Positions 8,211-16,897 of a stretch of 64,000 nt of DNA are shown here, one piece after another. This DNA comes from CBDCFL01 sp965216135. GTDB lineage: Bacteria; Pseudomonadota; Alphaproteobacteria; Rhodobacterales; Rhodobacteraceae. Position 1 is the stretch's first letter, and each line of letters opens with the position of its first letter. The notes under the pieces are model-generated. The model did not search any database, was not told the origin of the DNA, and saw only the letters and a list, made by a program, of their open reading frames with translations. The stretch spans positions 62,001 to 126,000 of the forward strand of contig CBDCFL010000020.1 of the NCBI GenBank assembly GCA_965216135.1, in the 5' to 3' direction. A program made the translations under genes and the position numbers.

Positions 8211-9311
8211 TCAAAGCACCATATCATCGCGATGGATCAATGCGGCGCGGCCCGGATAGCCCAGGATCGGCTCAATCCGGTCCGAGCGCTGGCCTTTGAT
8301 GGCGCTTGCTTCCTGGGATGTGTAGCGCGCCAGACCGATACCGAGTTGGGTGCCATCCGCGTCGATGATCGCCACCGGATCGCCGCGTCCGAAATCGCCC
8401 GCCACGCCCGTGACACCAGCTGGCAACAGCGATTTGCCGCCACCCAGCGCGCGCGCCGCACCGGCGTCGATGGTGATCTGACCCCTAGGCTTCATCGCCC
8501 CAATCCAGCGCTTGCGAGCAGTTTGCGGATCAAGCTGGGCAGTGAACCATGTCGCCGCGGCACCCTGGCTAAGCGCCCGCAACGGCCGGAATTGATGCCC
8601 GTCAGTGATTGCCATCGCGCAACCGGCGGCGGTCGCGGATTTGGCGGCGATCAGCTTGGTTTTCATACCACCCTTGGACAGACCCGACCCTGCATCGCCC
8701 GCCATCGCCTCGATCTGCGGCGTGATCCGGTCAATCCTGTCAAAGCGCGTGGCGGCAGCATCGGTCCTTGGATTTCCGGAATAAAACCCGTCCACGTCCG
8801 ACAACAGCACCAGTTGATCGGCGCCAATGGTCACGGCGATTTGCGCGGCCAGCCGGTCGTTATCTCCATAGCGGATTTCATCTGTGGCGACCGTGTCGTT
8901 TTCGTTCACGATCGGCACCGTGTCGAGCCCGATCAACGTTTCCAGCGTTGCCCGCGAATTGAGGTAACGGCGCCGGTCGGTGCTGTCTTCCAGTGTCACC
9001 AGCACCTGTGCCGTGGTTATGTCATAGGGCGCCAGCGCCTCCTCATAGGCGCGCGCCAGCCGAATCTGGCCCACCGCAGCGGCACCCTGGGATTGTTCCA
9101 GCGGCAGCGTCCCCTCGGGCAAGCCAAGTGCAGCACGCCCCAGCGCGATCGATCCTGACGAGACCAGGATAACTTTCGTGCCGCGCGTCTTGGCATCGGC
9201 GATGTCCTTTGCCAGCCCATGCAACCAGTCGGCGCGCAAGACGCCATCTTCAACCAGCAGCGCCGAACCGATCTTGACGACCAGCCTCTTGGCGTCGTTC
9301 AGGGATGCCAC
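8211..9311 (-). CDS. proB: Glutamate 5-kinase with PUA domain
   Basis: 366 residues. ATP-dependent phosphorylation of glutamate, the first and feedback-controlled step of proline synthesis. The kinase domain (about 1-255) shows VVKIGSALLV, ILVSSGSIALG, VPIVNENDTVATDE and LLSDVDGFYSGNP. The C-terminal 90 residues (PRGQITIDAGAARAL onward) form a PUA domain, present in long-form ProB. It overlaps obgE by 13 bp. Confidence 0.97.
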   Translation of the reverse strand: MASLNDAKRLVVKIGSALLVEDGVLRADWLHGLAKDIADAKTRGTKVILVSSGSIALGRAALGLPEGTLPLEQSQGAAAVGQIRLARAYEEALAPYDITTAQVLVTLEDSTDRRRYLNSRATLETLIGLDTVPIVNENDTVATDEIRYGDNDRLAAQIAVTIGADQLVLLSDVDGFYSGNPRTDAAATRFDRIDRITPQIEAMAGDAGSGLSKGGMKTKLIAAKSATAAGCAMAITDGHQFRPLRALSQGAAATWFTAQLDPQTARKRWIGAMKPRGQITIDAGAARALGGGKSLLPAGVTGVAGDFGRGDPVAIIDADGTQLGIGLARYTSQEASAIKGQRSDRIEPILGYPGRAALIHRDDMVL

Positions 9312-10336
9312 GGCACACCCGCCATCTGTTCATCGTGCCTGCGCAGGCGACCAGCATCGATGGGCGCGCGCAGAGCCCGCAGAACATCTGTCAATCCGTC
9401 GTGTGAAACGCCGGACATCGCCATCACTGGGCCATCGGCGACCTTGGCCAGCGTTGCCAGTTTGGCGGCCCATACCTCGCCATCCAGCGCGTCGGTCTTG
9501 TTGAGCACCGTCACCCGCGGCTTGCCCGTCAGGCCCGCGCCATAGGCACCCAGTTCATTCAGGACCACCTTGTAATCAGCCGCAACATCGGCGCCCGTCC
9601 CGTCAACCAGATGCAACAGCACCGAACAACGCTCGATGTGACCCAAAAACAAATCGCCCAACCCCTTGCCGGTTCCGGCACCTTCGATCAGGCCAGGAAT
9701 GTCGGCCACGACGAACTCGGTGTCGTCAACGCCGACGACCCCTAGGTTAGGCGTCAGCGTAGTAAACGGGTAATCCGCGATCTTGGGCCGCGCGTTGGAT
9801 GTGGCGGCCAAAAACGTGGATTTACCTGCATTGGGCAGGCCGATCAGCCCGACATCGGCAATCAGTTTCAGCCGCAGTCTGATCGTGCGTTCAACACCTT
9901 CCTGACCGGGATTGGCCCGGCGTGGGGCCTGGTTGGTGGCGGATTTGAAATGCAGATTGCCAAAACCGCCATTGCCGCCACGTGCCAACAGCACCCGCTC
10001 GCCCACTTGCGTAAGGTCGGCAATCACCGTTTCTTCGTCCTCATCAAGGATTTCGGTGCCCGCTGGCACCTTCAGCGCCACGGTATCGCCGTCTTTGCCG
10101 GTGCGCTGGCGTCCCATGCCGTGCTGGCCGTTTTTGGCAAAAAAATGTTGCTGGTAGCGGAAGTCAATGAGCGTATTGAGACCATCAACCGCCTCGGCCC
10201 AAACATCGCCGCCACGCCCGCCATCACCGCCATCGGGCCCGCCATATTCGACATATTTCTCGCGCCGGAAGCTGACGCATCCGGCCCCACCGCCGCCCGA
10301 GCGGATGTAGACCTTGGCAAGGTCGAGAAATTTCAT
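9299..10336 (-). CDS. obgE: Obg GTPase (ribosome assembly, stress response)
   Basis: 345 residues. The glycine-rich Obg fold occupies residues 1-155 (SGGGGAGCVSFRREKYVEYG, GGPDGGDGGRGGDVW, QGMGR-type loops). It is followed by the G domain, with G1 GLPNAGKSTF, G2 in the FTTLTP segment, G3 DIPGLIEGA and G4 NKTD. A large-subunit assembly factor, classically downstream of rplU-rpmA. Here three GNAT genes are placed between. Its start overlaps the GNAT stop (ATGA). Confidence 0.97.
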   Translation of the reverse strand: MKFLDLAKVYIRSGGGGAGCVSFRREKYVEYGGPDGGDGGRGGDVWAEAVDGLNTLIDFRYQQHFFAKNGQHGMGRQRTGKDGDTVALKVPAGTEILDEDEETVIADLTQVGERVLLARGGNGGFGNLHFKSATNQAPRRANPGQEGVERTIRLRLKLIADVGLIGLPNAGKSTFLAATSNARPKIADYPFTTLTPNLGVVGVDDTEFVVADIPGLIEGAGTGKGLGDLFLGHIERCSVLLHLVDGTGADVAADYKVVLNELGAYGAGLTGKPRVTVLNKTDALDGEVWAAKLATLAKVADGPVMAMSGVSHDGLTDVLRALRAPIDAGRLRRHDEQMAGVPWHP

Positions 10337-11379
10337 GGTCCCAGCGCCTCAAAGCGATCCCGCGTGAGGCGATAGAGGATAACCGGTTCGGGCTCAAGCC
10401 GCGCCGCGCTTTCACCCATCCCCTTCCCGGTTTTCGCAAAGCCCAGTTTGTTCAGCACCCCACCACTGACAGGATTATCGATGAAATGGTCAGCATCGAG
10501 CGCTTCAAGATCGTAGCGCTCAAATGCCCAGCCCAAAAACGCCCGCATGGCTTCGGTTGCGTAACCATTGCCCCAGTTTTCTCTGCCCACGAAATACATG
10601 GCCGATGCGCCTTTTGGTGCCAGACCCACGTTGCCGACAAGCTTGCCGGCCCGGTTGAACACACCGGCGCTAAATCCCGGGCGGCCTCTATAACGGGTCT
10701 TGTAGGCCCAGTTCGCGACGGCTTCGCCGCCTACAGGATTGGGAAATGCCAACACCATGCGGGCGACACCTTCGTCCGAAACAATTGAGTGCAGCGCGGC
10801 AATGTCCGCGGCAACGTAGCGCCGGATCACCAGCCGCTCGGTTTCGATTCCTAGTGGATTGGCCGCCAGCCACTGGGCACGCGTCAATTCATAGACATGC
10901 GCGTCCAACACTTGCCCACGGGCTTTGCTCCAGTCCAGGCCGACATGGGTTTTCTGAAGTCCCAGTTTTTCCAGCACTCTGGCGGATGCGGGATTGTCCG
11001 GCCAGTGCCCGGCAGTTACGCGCTCGGCGTCGTAGCGCGCAAAGATTGCATCAATCAGCGCGCATCCCATCTCGGTCGCATACCCTTTGCCCCAGTGATC
11101 GGGGTGAAAGCCGTAACCCATGTCGAACGATCCGCCATCAAGGCGGCTGATGCCTGCGCTGCCGACTATCCGGCCGGCGCATTCGACCACGCCAACGATC
11201 CCATCTTCGCGCGGAAACGGATTGCAGCGCTCGCGGATCAGGTCGTGATCGGGCGGGATCGGCCAGCTGGCTACCATGCGCGCAACTTCCGGACGGCCGT
11301 AGATGTTCAGCACGGCGTCGAAATCCGACGGCCGGGCGCGGCGGAAAGTCAGGCGCTTGGTGACGATTTCAGGGAGCAT
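10333..11379 (-). CDS. Tandem double-GNAT N-acetyltransferase
   Basis: 348 residues, twice the usual length, with two RimJ/RimL-like GNAT domains. The first (about 1-170) begins IVTKRLTFRRARPSDFD and has the acetyl-CoA loop-like GKGYATEMGCALIDA. The second (about 176-348) begins IETERLVIRRYVAADI and has GNGYATEAMRAFLGWAF. Both keep the Q/G-x-G-x-A-type pyrophosphate loop, so both could bind acetyl-CoA. Substrate unknown; relatives acetylate protein N-termini or small amines. It is read with obgE downstream (4-bp overlap) and overlaps the next GNAT gene by a few bases. Confidence 0.88.
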   Translation of the reverse strand: MLPEIVTKRLTFRRARPSDFDAVLNIYGRPEVARMVASWPIPPDHDLIRERCNPFPREDGIVGVVECAGRIVGSAGISRLDGGSFDMGYGFHPDHWGKGYATEMGCALIDAIFARYDAERVTAGHWPDNPASARVLEKLGLQKTHVGLDWSKARGQVLDAHVYELTRAQWLAANPLGIETERLVIRRYVAADIAALHSIVSDEGVARMVLAFPNPVGGEAVANWAYKTRYRGRPGFSAGVFNRAGKLVGNVGLAPKGASAMYFVGRENWGNGYATEAMRAFLGWAFERYDLEALDADHFIDNPVSGGVLNKLGFAKTGKGMGESAARLEPEPVILYRLTRDRFEALGP

Positions 11380-11872
11380 GTTGCACCCTCCACTGACCCA
11401 TGGTCAGTTGCATTTTCTGCACTTGAACGTTGGCGTCGAGCGGCCCGGAGAAATCAGTTTTGACTTCTGTCGCCCGAAATCCGAGTGTGGCAAGCACATT
11501 GGCCGAACTTTCATTGCCCAATAGATAGCCGGAGTCCAAATTTTTGTCGCTTGTGGCAAAGTGCTCAGCAATGACGGCGCATGCGGCTTCGCTCATGATC
11601 CCCTGCCCCCAATACTTGCGACCAAGCCAGTAGCCGAGCTCGCCACGAATACCGACCACGCCGGCAAATCTGCCCGCCGTCAAAATCGCGCGCGATCCGA
11701 CAGAGCTGATGTCGCCAATGAACCATTCGGCGTCCTTTTTCCCGTACGGCCATGGCGGTCTGGTCAGCCAGCGCATCACGTCCCAATCGCCGATCAGGCG
11801 CGCCATCTCAGGGGCGTCGTCGATCCGTGCTGGGCGCAGCAGCAGTCTTTTTGTCTCAATAACCTTTGTCAT
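11369..11872 (-). CDS. GNAT family N-acetyltransferase
   Basis: About 167 residues from the second methionine (MTKVIETKRLLLRPAR); a start 4 codons upstream is possible. A single GNAT domain with YWLGRKYWGQGIMSEA as the acetyl-CoA loop region and NESSANVLATLGF, the typical last strand and helix. It resembles the RimJ/RimL group. It overlaps both neighbouring GNAT genes, so all three are probably co-transcribed with obgE. Substrate unknown. Confidence 0.85.
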   Translation of the reverse strand: MTKVIETKRLLLRPARIDDAPEMARLIGDWDVMRWLTRPPWPYGKKDAEWFIGDISSVGSRAILTAGRFAGVVGIRGELGYWLGRKYWGQGIMSEAACAVIAEHFATSDKNLDSGYLLGNESSANVLATLGFRATEVKTDFSGPLDANVQVQKMQLTMGQWRVQHAP

Positions 11873-12525
11873 CTTGTGCTCCATACCCCAATATCGATGG
11901 TTCCACTTATATTTGCGGTTGCCGGAACGATTTGGGGTTGAAGTTGGTGCGGTCCGGCGTATTGCGGGACCGCCTGGCCGGGGCTATCTCTTGAGATTCT
12001 TGACGTAGGTCCAGGTTGGGGCGGCTTCGTCGCGCGCCCCGAAAAAGCCTCCGCATCGCCGAGAGCGGCGAAACCGGCATTTCTGAGCACCCGGGCCGAC
12101 GCCGGATTGTCCTGAAACACCTCTGCAAACATGGTCAGGGCCTGATGTGGATTTTCGCCGATGAGCGCTGTCAGGGCCTCGGACGCAAGCCCGATATTCC
12201 AAAACTGAGGGCCCACCCAGAATGTCACTTCGGATTGCTCGCGGTCCATGCGGGTCAGCCAGATCAGACCCATGACATCGGCCCGACCCGCAGCACTGCC
12301 GTCGATTGCCCAGATGTCGTCTTCGCGGTCCTCGGCCTGCGCGTTTGAGATATACGCCTCGATAACCCCGGATTTGACCGGATGCGGCATGTTCTTGGTC
12401 GCCCTGGCAACGCGCGCGTCGCTGGAATATGCCTCCAGCAATTCAGCGTCGCCTTTGCGCAATGGACGCAGAATGAAGCGCTCTGCCTCAATCACCGGCA
12501 AATTCGTGATGCGGTCGATTATCAT
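11869..12525 (-). CDS. GNAT family N-acetyltransferase
   Basis: 218 residues, one GNAT domain: IEAERFILRPLRKGDAELL at the start, EVTFWVGPQFWNIGLASEAL as the cofactor loop region and NPASARVLRNAGF at the end. The loop reads NIGLAS instead of the usual GxGxA/G, so cofactor binding may be weakened. The last 50 residues are poorly structured compared with its neighbours. It is the first of three GNAT genes between rpmA and obgE. Confidence 0.82.
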   Translation of the reverse strand: MIIDRITNLPVIEAERFILRPLRKGDAELLEAYSSDARVARATKNMPHPVKSGVIEAYISNAQAEDREDDIWAIDGSAAGRADVMGLIWLTRMDREQSEVTFWVGPQFWNIGLASEALTALIGENPHQALTMFAEVFQDNPASARVLRNAGFAALGDAEAFSGRATKPPQPGPTSRISRDSPGQAVPQYAGPHQLQPQIVPATANISGTIDIGVWSTR

Positions 12526-12662
12526 GGGTTCCTACCTCTTGTTGGCCTTTTTTTGTTTTTCCTGCCCAATCCAAAGATGGTTGGCCTGGCTTGGTTCTTC
12601 AATCTTCGTGCGCGACGCCACAGAAAATTGATCTACTGGGGGCCGATCCGCCGAAACGAATA

Positions 12663-12686
12663 AGGGACCGGTTATTTAGCCGATCC
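12663..12686 (-). terminator. Hairpin after rpmA, possible terminator
   Basis: Arms GGGACCGG and CCGATCCC (one mismatch) enclose an 8-base AT-rich loop, about 30 bp beyond the rpmA stop. On the transcribed strand it is followed by a short T-containing stretch (CCCTTATT), so it is a weak or partial terminator; read-through to the GNAT genes is plausible. Confidence 0.4.
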
Positions 12687-12714
12687 CATTGAAGATTTCG
12701 TATAAGGGTTTCGG

Positions 12715-12984
12715 CTATTCGACACTTGCCTGCGCGGGAAGGACCGAAATAAAGGTGCGCCCCTTAAGGCCCTTGTGAAATGTCACAGCGCCCTCAGCGG
12801 TGGCAAATATCGTGTGGTCCTTGCCCATACCTACGCCCGCGCCCGGCCACCATTTGGTGCCGCGCTGGCGCACGATAATATTGCCTGGAATAGCCTTTTG
12901 CCCGCCGTAAAGTTTCACGCCCAACCGGCGACCGGCGCTGTCGCGTCCGTTTCTGGATGAACCGCCTGCTTTTTTATGTGCCAT
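12715..12984 (-). CDS. rpmA: 50S ribosomal protein L27
   Basis: 89 residues. The N-terminus MAHKKAGGSSRNGRDS matches the family, followed by LGVKLYGGQKAIPGNIIVRQ and the GVGMGKDHTIFA segment. It lies 12 bp after rplU, the usual pair. No N-terminal propeptide of the Firmicutes type is present. Confidence 0.98.
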   Translation of the reverse strand: MAHKKAGGSSRNGRDSAGRRLGVKLYGGQKAIPGNIIVRQRGTKWWPGAGVGMGKDHTIFATAEGAVTFHKGLKGRTFISVLPAQASVE

Positions 12985-12996
12985 TGGTTGATCTCC

Positions 12997-13677
12997 TCAC
13001 TTCGCCAGTTTCTTGGCCTGGGCGACCCAGCCCTCGCGCTCGATCCGGCCTTTGAATGACAGCTTTTCGTCCATAGACTCGATATCCGCTTTCTTCCAGT
13101 CGGCGATCTGGGCGAATGTGCTCACGCCTGCTTCGTTCAGCTTTTTCTCCAGCGCCGGACCGACACCTGACAACTGCTTCAGATCATCGCCGTCAGCGGC
13201 CTTAGGTGGGGCTTTTTTCGGGGCCGCCTTTTTGGGTGCTTCAGTCTTGACCTCTGCCGTTTTTGGCACCGCCTTTTTCGGAGCGGATTTTTTGACGGGC
13301 TTGGTCACAGCAACTGCGGCGGCAGAGACCGATCCGGCACCAACAGCGGCCTTGACGCCGGATTTATCAGCGCCGCGCGCCAGAATGTCGGTCACTTTGA
13401 GCACGGTCAGCTGCTGGCGATGACCTATGGTGCGCTTTGAGCCATGCTTGCGCCGCCGCTTGACGAAATGGATGACCTTGTCGCCCTTGATCTGGTCGAT
13501 GACCTCGGCCTGCACGCCCGCATCCGTGACCAACGGCGTGCCCACGGTGGCATCGACCATCAAAATTTCATTGAACTGAATTGTCTCGCCAGCCTCAGCT
13601 GCCAGTTTTTCGACCCGCAATATATCGCCGCTCTGGACTTTGTATTGCTTGCCGCCGGTTTTCATAACCGCAAACAT
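12997..13677 (-). CDS. rplU: 50S ribosomal protein L21 with C-terminal extension
   Basis: 226 residues, about twice the usual 103. Residues 1-103 are a standard L21 (MFAVMKTGGKQYKVQSGD, HFVKRRRKHGSKRTIGHRQ). An Ala/Lys/Pro-rich linker follows (about 110-160, repeated KKA and PKK). The last 60 residues form a helix-hairpin-helix-like module (LSGVGPALEKKLNEAGV). L21 proteins with such extensions occur in Rhodobacteraceae. First gene of the rplU-rpmA operon; the 180 bp upstream should contain the promoter. Confidence 0.96.
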   Translation of the reverse strand: MFAVMKTGGKQYKVQSGDILRVEKLAAEAGETIQFNEILMVDATVGTPLVTDAGVQAEVIDQIKGDKVIHFVKRRRKHGSKRTIGHRQQLTVLKVTDILARGADKSGVKAAVGAGSVSAAAVAVTKPVKKSAPKKAVPKTAEVKTEAPKKAAPKKAPPKAADGDDLKQLSGVGPALEKKLNEAGVSTFAQIADWKKADIESMDEKLSFKGRIEREGWVAQAKKLAK

Positions 13678-13859
13678 CTGTCTTTCCTTCTTATCCCGCG
13701 TCCTTTGGCCCCGGTTTTGCCCCGGCGTTTCGGCATGTGCCGCCTTGAACTGCGACCCCGCAAAGGGTGAATTATCCTATCCGCCCCGAGCCTCGGCCCG
13801 GAATGCGGGCTTATCGAAGACCCGGCATCATCTGTCAAGGCGCAAACCGGATGTGCACC

Positions 13860-14681
13860 CTACAATTGCTCCGCCCCGCTTATCGAGCCGACCGTCAATC
13901 CCAGGGCCCGGCTGATATTGACGAACATCTCGTCAAATCCTTCAAATAGTGCCCGATTGAGCGCCTGACCGGCACCCGTGCCGGAAAAATCAATGTACAG
14001 CCCCAGCTCTTCGTCGGACAAAGGCTGATAGGCCAGTGCCAGGTAGGATTGCAGCCACAACTCGGTGTCCGCGCGTATCTCGGCCTCCTGGGCGGCAACC
14101 TCTGCAAGCATTTCATCTTCGCTCACTGCGCGATCAAAAGCCCCGCCCTCAACCAGCCCTTCAAAAAAAGCGAGGTTGGAATTGAGCGCGCCAACCACGT
14201 TGTTCTCGATCAGATTGTTGACAGAAATGTATTCGCTGAGCAGATCGAAGCGCTCAGGATCGGCTCGCGGCAAATCTTTGGCCACTTCGTTGCTTGCCTC
14301 TTCGATGGCCACATCGCCAAATGCAAGACGCGCGCTGATCTCCAAAGATATGATCTGCGCGCCCAGCTCGCTTTGAAAGAACGAGGCAGCGGTCTCTGCG
14401 GCGTTTTCGTTCAGACCCTGCGACAGACCATTCATGACGATCAGTTCCATACGATCTGTGTCGTAAATCTGGTCCACCGAGGCCAGAAACCGGTCGGTCA
14501 CACCGCCGAGCATGTTGGTGGCCAGATCGGAAGAGCTGTCCAGGCCTTCGGCGCGCATGACCTCAATAATCTCAGGCAGCCGCATGGCATCCGCGAGGAG
14601 TTGATAGGCGTCCTGACCCTGCGCGATCACCGGCGCGGCGATGAGATAAACGCCCAAAAAAAGCTGGCGGAAGTGTTTCAT
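13860..14681 (-). CDS. DUF2059-type secreted protein
   Basis: 273 residues with a signal peptide (MKHFRQLFLGVYLIAAPVIAQG, cleavage near residue 22). The rest is helical and acidic. The segment LLADAMRLPEIIEVMRAEGL and the repeat-like C-terminus (YQPLSDEELGLYIDFSGTGAGQALN) match the DUF2059 family of periplasmic proteins of unknown function. It is a single gene with 180 bp to rplU downstream. Confidence 0.75.
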   Translation of the reverse strand: MKHFRQLFLGVYLIAAPVIAQGQDAYQLLADAMRLPEIIEVMRAEGLDSSSDLATNMLGGVTDRFLASVDQIYDTDRMELIVMNGLSQGLNENAAETAASFFQSELGAQIISLEISARLAFGDVAIEEASNEVAKDLPRADPERFDLLSEYISVNNLIENNVVGALNSNLAFFEGLVEGGAFDRAVSEDEMLAEVAAQEAEIRADTELWLQSYLALAYQPLSDEELGLYIDFSGTGAGQALNRALFEGFDEMFVNISRALGLTVGSISGAEQL

Positions 14682-14842
14682 CTGACAGTGTTTTCCATAG
14701 ATAATTCGTGCGCGACAACAATTAGGGGGTTGGCGGGCTTTGGCAAGGCAATCCTTGGCTTACTGCCGCATTCGCCTGTGCGGGCAACACCCTAATCGGC
14801 TTGCGACGCAAGCCCTGTTTGGCTAAGCAGACCCGCGACCGC

Positions 14843-14932
14843 GGAGAGGTGCCGGAGTGGTCGAACGGGGCGGTCTCGAAAACCGTTGTGGGTGCAAGCC
14901 CACCCAGGGTTCGAATCCCTGTCTCTCCGCCA
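14843..14932 (+). tRNA. tRNA-Ser (CGA)
   Basis: 90 nt with a long variable arm, acceptor stem GGAGAGG paired with TCTCTCC (one wobble), T-loop GGTTCGAATCC and an encoded GCCA end. The anticodon CGA is at 14877-14879 in the loop CTCGAAA. Class II structure with this anticodon is serine. Confidence 0.97.
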
Positions 14933-15101
14933 GCAACACACCCAGGCAAACGGACATCGCGGGCTTGGTGTTCTCACCGACCGACAGGCAGCCGGGGCAA
15001 CGCGTTGATGCAGGTTCGGCTACGCGGTGCAACCCAAGCCTTGCAATGGCGCGGGCATCGGCGATAGGTGGCCCGGGTTCGGTCTGGGGCGCATTCCTCG
15101 C

Positions 15102-16886
15102 ATGGTCTTTGCATCCAATATTTTCATATTGTTTTTGGTCATCGTCCTGGCGCTTTACGCGCTTGCTGTCCGCATACGGCCGCAGTCGCTGTCAGGCAGG
15201 CTGGAGGGCCGGGCAATCGTCGTCAATTATTTGATTGCCCGCCGGCTTGGAATAGCCAGCGGAGCCGTCAACCGAAAAATCCTGCTTGTGATTGGCGTTG
15301 CCTCAAACCTGGGCGCCATCGCCTATTTCAAGTATTTCGACTTTTTCATCGAAAACCTGAACACCCTTTTTGGTGGTTCGATCCCGATGGCGGAGCTTGT
15401 TCTGCCTCTGGGCATTTCGTTTTTCACCTTTCAGCAGATCGCCTTTCTGGTGAGCGTTTACCGGGGTGAATTGCGTGAAGTTAAGTTTACCAAGTATGTG
15501 CTCATCCTGGTCTCTCTGGTTTTTTACGCAAATTGGGTGCCGATTCACCTTTTGCTGCTGCTTGGGTCAATCGTCGTCAATTATTTGATTGCCCGCCGGC
15601 TTGGAATAGCCAGCGGAGCCGTCAACCGAAAAATCCTGCTTGTGATTGGCGTTGCCTCAAACCTGGGCGCCATCGCCTATTTCAAGTATTTCGACTTTTT
15701 CATCGAAAACCTGAACACCCTTTTTGGTGGTTCGATCCCGATGGCGGAGCTTGTTCTGCCTCTGGGCATTTCGTTTTTCACCTTTCAGCAGATCGCCTTT
15801 CTGGTGAGCGTTTACCGGGGTGAATTGCGTGAAGTTAAGTTTACCAATTACCTGTTCTTCGTCTCGTTTTTCCCTCAGCTCATTGCCGGCCCGATCGTGT
15901 CGCATCTTGAGATGCTGCCGCAACTCGCACGCAAGCTAGATTGGCGGTTACGCGCGGATCACTTTTCTCTGGGTCTGTTTTTGTTCTCGGTCGGGTTGTT
16001 CAAAAAGTCGGTATCGATCGACCCGTTTGTTCCCCATATCGATGTCATCTTCGATCATGCAGCCACGGGTGGCGCGATCAGCATGCTCGACGGTTGGACA
16101 GCGGCAATTGGCTATAGTTTTCAGATTTATTTCGATTTCTCAGGCTATTCGGATATGGCCATCGGTCTTGCCTTCATGTTCGGCATCCGCCTGCCGATCA
16201 AATTTTTCTCGCCCTACAAAGCTGCAAGCATTCGCGAATTCTAGCGCCGGTGGCACATAACGCTTAGCCGTTTTTTGCTGACCCACCTTTACATTCCGTT
16301 CGGGGGCAGCCGCCACGGTCTGTGGCGAACCGGGGTCGCGATTGCCGGAACAATGACGCTCGGTGGTCTGTGGCATGGCGCGGGCTGGCAATTTGTTCTT
16401 TGGGGATTTGTCCACGGGATGATGATCTTCGCCAATCACCTGTGGGCCAAAATGCGCGGCAGATCCACCGCACTTTCAAAGATTTGCAAGACCAAAGTCT
16501 ACCGGATATTTGGCATCGCCCTGACCTTCACCAGCGTTTCGGTTGCCTGGGTGCTGTTTCGGGCCGCCGATCTGGGCACGGCAGGCAGGCTCCTGCACGC
16601 TATGTTTTTTGGAGGGTCCGCAAGCAGCATCACAGACCCCTTAAACAGCATCGTCGCGATATTTCCACTCTATTTTCTGATTATCTGGTTCGCACCAAAT
16701 GCCATTCAGATGACGCGGCGGTTCCCGGTCGCCCTGAACCGGGATCGCTTTGCCGAGCAGATGACAATATCGCGCGGAATTATCTTTCGTTTCAATTGGC
16801 TCTGGGTATTAGCTACAGTCGTTCTGTTCATCGCCGGTTGGTTTTCGCTGTCAAACCTGAGCCCGTTCATCTACTTCCAATTCTGA
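15102..16886 (+). pseudogene. MBOAT O-acyltransferase (AlgI-like), broken by duplication and an amber stop
   Basis: A membrane-bound O-acyltransferase that would move acetyl groups across the membrane for polysaccharide acetylation. It has hydrophobic segments throughout, the family block LAFMFGIRLPIKFFSPYKAASIREF, then the histidine region LTHLYIPFGGSRHG and GGLWHGAGWQFVLWG with the catalytic histidine. Two defects are visible. First, a 118-codon segment is duplicated in frame. Second, the invariant tryptophan in REFWRRWH is a TAG stop (16242-16244). Beyond it the same frame continues without error to 16886. Without the repeat the protein would be about 476 residues, normal for AlgI. The start at 15102 begins MVFASNIFILF. 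Confidence 0.9.
15214..15847 (+). repeat. Perfect 280-bp direct repeat inside the MBOAT gene
   Basis: 15214-15493 and 15568-15847 appear identical over 280 bp with a 74-bp spacer, a period of 354 bp (118 codons). The flanks differ on both sides (GGG versus GGGT before; AAG versus AAT after). The first copy joins directly to the N-terminal segment, and the natural transmembrane segment KYVLILVSLVFYANWVP lies in the spacer. Confidence 0.93.
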
Positions 16887-16897
16887 CGGGCCGGGCC

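Noticed and set aside
6979..8259. A 426-codon plus-strand frame
   Set aside because: Shadow of proA on the other strand; no motif.
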